Positions 1 through 3,814 of a stretch of 6,416 nucleotides of DNA are shown one piece after another (within the stretch, counting starts at the first letter, position 1; each line of letters opens with the position of its first letter). Made by a program: the position numbers and the translations under genes. Source of the DNA: an uncultured bacterium (GTDB lineage Bacteria > Bacillota > Clostridia > Oscillospirales > Oscillospiraceae); assembly GCA_949286295.1 (NCBI GenBank), contig CASECK010000082.1, positions 1 through 6,416 of the forward strand, read 5' to 3'. The notes beneath the pieces were generated by a model. It worked only from the letters and a program-made list of their open reading frames with translations, was not told where the DNA came from and searched no databases.

Positions 1-187
1 TGGAGAAGACCACAATGGGCACCACAATAAATTTCAGCAAGTTGAGAAAAATATCGCCCCAGGGCCTGATATAGCCCTTTGCGATGTCCGCTCCCCCAGG
101 GACGGCCATCAGCGCCAGCCCCGCTAAAACCCCGGCGGCCAGCCCGATAAAAATCCAAAATGCAAGCGGAAGTTTTTTCCTTTTCAT
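1..187 (-). CDS. Dicarboxylate/amino acid:cation symporter, N-terminal part (runs off left edge)
   Basis: The first 62 codons of a minus-strand gene are present, starting at the ATG complementary to 185-187. The product begins MKRKKLPLAFWIFIGLAAGV. A positively charged start is followed by a hydrophobic helix at about residues 6-30 and a second one at about 45-62 reading FLNLLKFIVVPIVVFS. That second stretch matches the TM2 signature (FLxLIKMxVVPLVFxS) of the DAACS/SLC1 family (GltP, GltT, DctA, sodium:dicarboxylate symporters), which import glutamate, aspartate or C4-dicarboxylates across the inner membrane with Na+ or H+. Family members are usually about 400-450 residues, so roughly 85% lies outside the window. 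Substrate cannot be told because the C-terminal binding motifs are missing. An AAAGGAG ribosome binding site (complement of 196-202) sits 8 nt before the ATG. The gene is divergent from noc and has its own promoter. Confidence 0.85.
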   Translation of the reverse strand, partial: MKRKKLPLAFWIFIGLAAGVLAGLALMAVPGGADIAKGYIRPWGDIFLNLLKFIVVPIVVFS

Positions 188-294
188 GTCGCTCTCTCCT
201 TTCTGCTCCGAGCTTCTCCGCCAGCCCGAAGGAGTCCCCTTATCATTTCAGCCACAGCAAGCTCTCTTTCCCGCTGCGCCTGGAGGGGACCCGT
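188..294 (-). promoter_or_regulatory. 5' leader of the symporter mRNA with possible Shine-Dalgarno sequestration
   Basis: From the predicted start near 294 the mRNA has a leader of about 106 nt. Read on the minus strand, CTCCTT (complement of 229-234) is an exact complement of the AAGGAG in the ribosome binding site (complement of 196-201). GTCCCC (complement of 285-290) can pair with GGGGAC (complement of 234-239), which directly adjoins the CTCCTT. A fold that hides the ribosome binding site is therefore possible. I recognise no known riboswitch class, and there is no terminator in the leader. This is an inference from complementarity only. Confidence 0.3.
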
Positions 295-300
295 TGCCTC

Positions 301-329
301 ATTATAGCTCATTTTGCAGGATTTATCAA
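301..329 (-). promoter_or_regulatory. Sigma-A promoter for the symporter gene
   Basis: On the minus strand the -35 is TTGATA (complement of 324-329, 5/6 to TTGACA) and the -10 is a perfect TATAAT (complement of 301-306). The spacer is exactly 17 bp (307-323). Transcription should start near 294 and run left into the symporter gene. Confidence 0.75.
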
Positions 330-331
330 CA
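323..331 (+). promoter_or_regulatory. DnaA-box-like 9-mer overlapping the symporter -35
   Basis: TTATCAACA matches the DnaA box TTATCCACA at 8 of 9 positions. It covers the -35 hexamer of the leftward promoter. One single-mismatch box in an AT-rich stretch is weak evidence and could be chance. Confidence 0.25.
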
Positions 332-372
332 AGAAATTCATTTTCTCCCCCCAACCGCTTTTGTCAGGTCCC

Positions 373-386
373 CTTCCCCGGGAAAT
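373..386. promoter_or_regulatory. Candidate Noc-binding site (NBS-like palindrome)
   Basis: CTTCCCCGGGAAAT matches the B. subtilis Noc site ATTTCCCGGGAAAT at 12 of 14 positions. The right half-site is perfect and the mismatches are at positions 1 and 4 of the left half. It lies in the divergent intergenic region, about 100 bp before noc and just upstream of its candidate promoter. That suggests autoregulation or a local Noc nucleation point. The family consensus is established; its use here is inferred. Confidence 0.4.
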
Positions 387-394
387 GAAGATTT

Positions 395-423
395 TTGCCC
401 GGCGCTCTCTTTCGACCGATTAT
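395..423 (+). promoter_or_regulatory. Weak candidate promoter for noc
   Basis: TTGCCC (395-400, 4/6 to TTGACA), a 17-bp spacer and GATTAT (418-423, 4/6 to TATAAT) fit a sigma-A promoter in spacing but are poor in sequence. The start would fall near 430, inside the dyad that follows. Other hexamer pairs in this AT-rich stretch, such as TATGGT at 433-438, are possible. Confidence 0.3.
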
Positions 424-441
424 TTACCAAAATATGGTAAA
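423..441. promoter_or_regulatory. 7+7 inverted repeat before noc, possible operator
   Basis: TTTACCA (423-429) and TGGTAAA (435-441) are perfect inverted repeats separated by AAATA. The dyad lies about 40 bp before the noc start codon and over the expected transcription start. Its size and symmetry resemble an operator for a dimeric repressor. It has no T-tract and is a short stem, so a terminator is unlikely. The binding protein is unknown. Confidence 0.4.
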
Positions 442-479
442 CTATGGGTGAGACCTATCGATGAAAGGCGGAATCGTTT

Positions 480-1283
480 ATGCGGCTGCTGGCCAAAAAA
501 GGAATTTTCGACAGCGGGCGAATCCTGTTCCTCCCTGTGGACGCCATCGTCCCCAACCCCGACCAGCCCAGGCGCGTCTTTTCCCAGCCGGAGCTGGACG
601 AGCTGGCCCAGTCCATCCGCGCCCTGGGGGTGCTCCAGCCTTTGACCGTCCGCCGGCGGGAGGGCCAGTGGGAGCTGGTGGCCGGGGAACGGCGGCTCCG
701 GGCCGCCCGCCAGGCCGGTCTGACTGAGGTCCCCTGTCTGTCCGTGACCGCTGACAGCCAGTCCTCCTCCCTGCTGGCTCTGGTGGAGAATCTCCAGCGC
801 CGGGACCTGGACTTCTGGGAGGAGGCCCTGGCCCTGCGCCGGCTCCTTGACACCTACCACATCTCCCAGGAGGAGGCGGCCCGGCGGCTGGGCAGAAGCC
901 AGTCGGCGGTGGCCAACAAGCTGCGGCTGCTGACGCTGTCCCCGGAGGCCCTCTCCCTGCTCCGGGAGGGCGGGGCCACCGAGCGCCACGCCAGGGCGCT
1001 GCTGCGCCTGCCCGGGCCGGAGGCACAGCTGAAGGCCGCCCGGCAGCTCACCGCCCAGAAGCTCACCGTGGCCCAGACCGAGGCCCTGGTGGACAGCCTG
1101 CTCTCCCCCGCCCCCGCCCGGAAGCGCCCCACCTTCATTGTCAAGGACGTCCGGCTGTTCCTCAACACCATCACCCGCGGGCTGGACATGATGCGCTCGG
1201 CCGGGGTGGACGCCCGGTGCCGCCGCCAGGACAGCGACGAGGAGATTTTGCTGACCATTCATATTCCCCGCCGGGTCCCCTGA
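480..1283 (+). CDS. noc: Nucleoid occlusion protein Noc (ParB/Spo0J paralogue)
   Basis: The 267-residue product is a ParB-family CTPase clamp. The N-terminal CTP-binding domain (about 16-115) has NPDQPRRVF (26-34), GERRLRAARQAG (69-80) and ENLQRRDL (103-110). A helix-turn-helix domain follows at about 125-205. The recognition residues are Q141 (GRSQSA), K147 (ANK), T152 and R169 (TERHAR), which fit Noc (Q/K/K/R) at three of four positions and not Spo0J. The C-terminal block DVRLFLNTITRGLDMMRSAG (223-242), ending LLTIHIPRR, resembles the Noc C-terminus. In B. subtilis Noc binds NBS sites, spreads, tethers DNA to the membrane and blocks FtsZ assembly over the nucleoid. The N-terminus MRLLAKKGIF is shorter than the B. 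subtilis amphipathic membrane helix, so membrane targeting is uncertain. An AAAGGCGG ribosome binding site (464-471) lies 8 nt before the ATG. A terminator follows, so it appears to be transcribed separately from soj-spo0J. Confidence 0.88.
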   Translation: MRLLAKKGIFDSGRILFLPVDAIVPNPDQPRRVFSQPELDELAQSIRALGVLQPLTVRRREGQWELVAGERRLRAARQAGLTEVPCLSVTADSQSSSLLALVENLQRRDLDFWEEALALRRLLDTYHISQEEAARRLGRSQSAVANKLRLLTLSPEALSLLREGGATERHARALLRLPGPEAQLKAARQLTAQKLTVAQTEALVDSLLSPAPARKRPTFIVKDVRLFLNTITRGLDMMRSAGVDARCRRQDSDEEILLTIHIPRRVP

Positions 1284-1302
1284 GCCCTGCCTTCCTCTCC
1301 CC

Positions 1303-1343
1303 CTCCCCCGCCGGGCCCCGCCGGGCCCGCGGGGGAGCTTTTT
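1303..1343 (+). terminator. Rho-independent terminator after noc
   Basis: CTCCCCCGC (1303-1311) pairs with GCGGGGGAG (1329-1337) over 9 bp. After a one-base bulge (1312), GGGCCC (1313-1318) pairs with GGGCCC (1323-1328) around a CGCC loop. TTTTT follows at 1339-1343. It lies 20 bp after the noc stop codon and separates noc from soj. Confidence 0.85.
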
Positions 1344-1367
1344 CTGCCCCGCCGGAGCCGGGGCGGA

Positions 1368-1383
1368 CGTTTCACGTGAAACA
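1368..1383. promoter_or_regulatory. parS: parS site 1 (Spo0J/ParB binding site)
   Basis: CGTTTCACGTGAAACA matches the Firmicutes parS consensus TGTTTCACGTGAAACA at 15 of 16 positions; only the outermost base differs. Spo0J would load here as a CTP-dependent sliding clamp. It lies between the noc terminator and the soj promoter, about 48 bp before the -35, so bound Spo0J could also affect soj transcription. Confidence 0.93.
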
Positions 1384-1416
1384 TCCCCCGGTTTTCCTCC
1401 CTGGATTTTCGCATTT

Positions 1417-1425
1417 TGTGGATAA
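1417..1425 (-). promoter_or_regulatory. Perfect DnaA box next to the soj promoter
   Basis: TGTGGATAA is the exact reverse complement of the consensus DnaA box TTATCCACA. It ends 5 bp before the -35 of the soj promoter. A bound DnaA could activate or repress soj. In B. subtilis Soj in turn controls DnaA, so a feedback link is conceivable but is inferred here. Confidence 0.55.
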
Positions 1426-1430
1426 AGGAG

Positions 1431-1459
1431 TTGAAATACCCCGGCGCGGTTGATATAAT
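1431..1459 (+). promoter_or_regulatory. Sigma-A promoter for the soj-spo0J operon
   Basis: The -35 is TTGAAA (1431-1436, 5/6) and the -10 is a perfect TATAAT (1454-1459). The spacer is exactly 17 bp, and a TG one base before the -10 makes it an extended -10. The start should be near 1466, giving a leader of about 37 nt before soj. Confidence 0.85.
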
Positions 1460-1489
1460 GAGATGCTGCACCGTCAGTCATCTGTTCCC

Positions 1490-1496
1490 AAGGAGG
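1490..1496 (+). promoter_or_regulatory. Ribosome binding site that fixes the soj start
   Basis: AAGGAGG lies 6 nt before the ATG at 1503. The frame stays open back to an ATG at 1416, but that codon lies upstream of the promoter -10 and has no good ribosome binding site, so 1503 is the start. Confidence 0.9.
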
Positions 1497-1502
1497 CGTC
1501 TC

Positions 1503-2279
1503 ATGGCAAATATCATCGCCATCGTCAACCAAAAAGGCGGCGTGGGCAAGACCACGACCACCGTCAATCTCACCGCCGCCCTCCACGACCTGGGCAAGCG
1601 GGTCCTGCTGTGCGACATCGACCCCCAGGCCAACGCCACCTCCGGCATGGGGGTGGATAAGAACACCGCCTCCCCCAACATCTATGACGTGCTCATCAAC
1701 GGGGCGCAGCCCGCCCGGGCGGTGGCCGCCACCCCATATGGGGACGTGCTCCCCTCCAACAAGGCCCTGGCCGGGGCGGGCATCGAGATGATTGCCATCC
1801 CTGACCGGGAGCACCTGCTGAAAAAGGCCCTGGACAGCCTGGCGGGGGAGTACGACTACATCCTCATCGACTGCCCCCCCTCTCTGGAGCTGCTCACCGT
1901 CAACGCTCTGTGCGCCGCCCGGAGCCTGATTGTCCCTGTCCAGTGCGAGTACTACGCCCTGGAGGGGCTGAGCGACCTGCTGTCCACCGTCCGGCTGGTC
2001 AAGCGGGGACTGAACCCCGGCCTGGCGCTGGAGGGGGTGCTGCTCACCATGTTTGACGGGCGCACCAACCTGTCCCTCCAGGTGGCCCAGGAGGTCAAGC
2101 GCCACTTCCCCGGGCAGGTGTACGCCACCGTCGTCCCCCGGAACATCCGCCTGTCCGAGGCCCCCAGCCACGGCAAGCCCATCTCCGCCTACGACCCCTA
2201 TTCCCGGGGGGCGGAGGCCTACCGGCTTCTGGCCCGGGAGATGACCGAACGCACACAGACCCACACCGCACATAGATAA
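1503..2279 (+). CDS. soj: Chromosome-partitioning ATPase Soj/ParA
   Basis: The 258-residue protein is a full-length chromosomal ParA (the usual size is about 250-260). It has the deviant Walker A motif KGGVGKTTT (11-19) with signature lysines K11 and K16, the switch region DIDPQANAT (38-46), Walker B LIDCPPS (121-127) and the family block VVPRNIRLSEAPSHGKPI (210-227). The N-terminus begins directly at the ATPase fold, so there is no plasmid-type helix-turn-helix extension. ATP-bound dimers bind DNA nonspecifically. Spo0J stimulates hydrolysis, which drives origin segregation, and in B. subtilis Soj also regulates DnaA. The gene has its own near-consensus promoter, with a parS site and a DnaA box just upstream. 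spo0J follows after 10 bp. Recognition is secure from the motifs and neighbours. Confidence 0.97.
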   Translation: MANIIAIVNQKGGVGKTTTTVNLTAALHDLGKRVLLCDIDPQANATSGMGVDKNTASPNIYDVLINGAQPARAVAATPYGDVLPSNKALAGAGIEMIAIPDREHLLKKALDSLAGEYDYILIDCPPSLELLTVNALCAARSLIVPVQCEYYALEGLSDLLSTVRLVKRGLNPGLALEGVLLTMFDGRTNLSLQVAQEVKRHFPGQVYATVVPRNIRLSEAPSHGKPISAYDPYSRGAEAYRLLAREMTERTQTHTAHR

Positions 2280-2289
2280 AGGAGTCATT

Positions 2290-3180
2290 ATGGCAAAACG
2301 AAAGACTGAACTGGGCCTGGGCCGGGGCCTGAACGCCCTGCTGGGCGACCCCGCCCACCCGCCCCAGGGGGAGGGTTCGGTGTCCCTGCCCATCTCCCAG
2401 GTGGAGCCGGGGCTCAACCAGCCCCGCAAGCGCTTTGAGCAGGAGGGATTGGAGGAACTCACCCAGTCCATCCGGCTCCACGGCATCATCCAGCCCCTGA
2501 CGGTCCGGCGGCTGGCCAGCGGCTACTACCAGATTATCGCCGGCGAGCGGCGCTGGCGGGCGGCCAAGGCCGCCGGCCTGACGGAGGTGCCCGCCGTCAT
2601 CATCGAGGCCGACGACCGCAAGGTGATGGAGCTGGGGCTCATCGAAAACCTCCAGCGGGAGGACCTCAACCCCGCCGAGGAGGCCCGGGGCTATCAGGTG
2701 CTCATGGAGGAATACGGCCTGACCCAGGAGCAGGTCGCCCAGCGTATGGGCAAATCCCGGCCCGCCATCACCAACACCCTGCGGCTGCTGGCCCTGCCGG
2801 AGGACCTGCTGGCCCTGGTGGAGGAGGGCGCCCTGTCCGCCGGCCACGCCCGGGCCCTGCTGGCCGCCCCCAGCGCCGCCCTTCAGCGGCAGGCCGCCCA
2901 ACAGGTGGTGGACGGACAGCTGTCCGTGCGGCAGACCGAGGCCCTCGTGCGCGCCCTGCAAAGGCAGCGCAAGGAGCGGCCCAAGCCCCCCTCCGGCCTG
3001 TCGCTCTACCTGGGAGAGGTGGAGAAGGACCTGTCCGGCCGCCTGAGCCGGAAGGTGAAGATTGTCTCCAAGGGGGACAAGGGCAAAATCGAGCTGGAAT
3101 ACTACAACGGCCAGGACCTGGAGCAGCTTCTGGTCCTGCTCCAGCAGCTGCGCGGGGCGGGAGGTGTCAGCCATGGCTGA
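2290..3180 (+). CDS. spo0J: Chromosome-partitioning protein Spo0J/ParB
   Basis: The 296-residue protein has typical ParB architecture. The N-terminal peptide GLGRGLNALLGD (9-20) is the segment that stimulates Soj ATPase. The CTP-binding domain carries QPRKRF (44-49), GERRWRAAKAAG (85-96) and ENLQREDLN (119-127). The helix-turn-helix domain (about 140-225) has R157 (KSRPA), T163, A168 and G185 (SAGHAR), the R/T/A/G set linked to parS rather than Noc-site recognition. The C-terminal dimerisation domain has KGKIELEYYNGQDLEQLL (264-281). It loads at parS, spreads as a CTP-gated clamp and recruits SMC/condensin near the origin. An AAAGGAG ribosome binding site (2278-2284) overlaps the soj stop and lies 5 nt before the ATG. 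Its last 8 bp overlap the next gene, suggesting translational coupling. Confidence 0.97.
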   Translation: MAKRKTELGLGRGLNALLGDPAHPPQGEGSVSLPISQVEPGLNQPRKRFEQEGLEELTQSIRLHGIIQPLTVRRLASGYYQIIAGERRWRAAKAAGLTEVPAVIIEADDRKVMELGLIENLQREDLNPAEEARGYQVLMEEYGLTQEQVAQRMGKSRPAITNTLRLLALPEDLLALVEEGALSAGHARALLAAPSAALQRQAAQQVVDGQLSVRQTEALVRALQRQRKERPKPPSGLSLYLGEVEKDLSGRLSRKVKIVSKGDKGKIELEYYNGQDLEQLLVLLQQLRGAGGVSHG

Positions 3181-3775
3181 GGACTCCCCCATGCGCCCCT
3201 CCCCCGCCTCCAACCGGGAGGAGGGCGGCGAGAAGCCGGCCCGGGGGAGGACCGCCGGCCAGCAGCGGCGCACCCAGCGCTCTGTATTCCAGTATATCGC
3301 CGTTTTGTTCGCCGCCGCCTTTGTGCTGCTGCTGTTCTCTTATATGATGGAGCGCCGGGCCTATGAGCAGCACGAGAGCGAAAACCAGCAGCAGCTGGAC
3401 CAGCTCCAGCAGAGCTCACTGTCCGCCACCCAGCGCCTGGAGAGCATTCTGGCCGAGCGCGACCGGCTCAAGGAGGAAAACCAGCAGCTGCAGCAGCAGC
3501 TGGACCAGGCCGGTCAGGAGCGCGGCCAGCTGGAACAGCAGGCGGAGGACCAGCAGCGGGCCCTTCAGGCCATGGACTGGTTCTGGCGCATTCAGCGGCA
3601 GTACTCCCGGGGGTATCACCGCGCCGCCCGGGAGCTGGCCGAGGCCTTCGAGGCCAGCGGCCTGCCCGCGTGGCTGCCTGACGAGGCCTACGCCGACCCC
3701 GACGGCCCCACCCCCGCCCAGCAGTATCAGGAGCTGCGCGACCTTCTGCGGTACCAGGCCGCGCGTTTCACGTGA
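3173..3775 (+). CDS. Unknown single-pass membrane protein with long coiled coil (Orf200)
   Basis: I do not recognise a family. The 200-residue product has four parts. Residues 1-37 are hydrophilic and basic near the membrane (RGRTAGQQRRTQR). One transmembrane helix at about 39-58 contains YIAVLFAAAFVLLLFSYMM. A Gln/Glu-rich coiled coil spans about 62-135, with heptads such as QQQLDQL and RLKEENQQLQQQL. A C-terminal helical segment from about 136 has WFWRIQRQYSRGYHRAARELAEAFEA and ends AARFT. The charge pattern predicts N-in, C-out topology, so the coiled coil would face outside. That resembles FtsL/DivIC but is longer and shares no motif I can see. The start at 3173 overlaps spo0J by 8 bp and has GGGAGG at 3159-3164, 8 nt upstream. 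It sits in the soj-spo0J operon, and its last codons are part of a parS site. As I recall, some clostridia carry a DUF4446 membrane/coiled-coil gene in this slot; any relation is untested. Confidence 0.8.
   Translation: MAEDSPMRPSPASNREEGGEKPARGRTAGQQRRTQRSVFQYIAVLFAAAFVLLLFSYMMERRAYEQHESENQQQLDQLQQSSLSATQRLESILAERDRLKEENQQLQQQLDQAGQERGQLEQQAEDQQRALQAMDWFWRIQRQYSRGYHRAARELAEAFEASGLPAWLPDEAYADPDGPTPAQQYQELRDLLRYQAARFT
3386..3508 (+). repeat. 18-nt direct repeat inside the coiled coil of Orf200
   Basis: CAGCAGCAGCTGGACCAG occurs exactly at 3386-3403 and 3491-3508. The copies are 105 bp apart, in the same reading frame, and both encode QQQLDQ. The spacing of 35 residues equals five heptads, consistent with internal duplication of a coiled-coil block or with simple Gln-rich codon reuse. 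Confidence 0.7.
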
Positions 3776-3779
3776 AACA
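3764..3779. promoter_or_regulatory. parS: parS site 2, overlapping the Orf200 stop codon
   Basis: CGTTTCACGTGAAACA is identical over all 16 bp to parS site 1 and matches the consensus at 15 of 16. The first 12 bases are read as codons for Arg-Phe-Thr-stop at the end of Orf200. It lies about 2.4 kb from site 1, so the two copies bracket soj, spo0J and orf200. Confidence 0.93.
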
Positions 3780-3814
3780 ACTTCCACGGGAAGAAATAGG
3801 AAAGGAAGAGGACT

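Noticed and set aside
188..294. T-box-like fragments (AGAGAG, GGCTGAAA) in the symporter leader
   Set aside because: The leader is only about 106 nt, with no TGGNACCGCG-type antiterminator sequence and no terminator, so a T-box riboswitch is not supported.
188..479. Possible oriC in the divergent intergenic region
   Set aside because: There is only one imperfect DnaA-like box, no cluster of boxes and no clear DnaA-trio or long AT-rich unwinding element.
84..645. Plus-strand open frames through the intergenic region before noc
   Set aside because: They have no ribosome binding site, overlap the real symporter start and promoter on the other strand, and run into noc in the wrong frame. Their products look like translated noise.
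420..2489. 689-codon open frame on the minus strand across noc and soj
   Set aside because: It lies opposite two clearly identified genes, has a low-complexity Gly/Gln/Leu-rich product with no recognisable domain, and is a typical mirror frame in GC-rich coding DNA.
2095..3273. 392-codon open frame on the minus strand across spo0J
   Set aside because: It is antisense to soj, spo0J and Orf200, has repetitive Gly/Leu/Gln composition and no ribosome binding site or family match.
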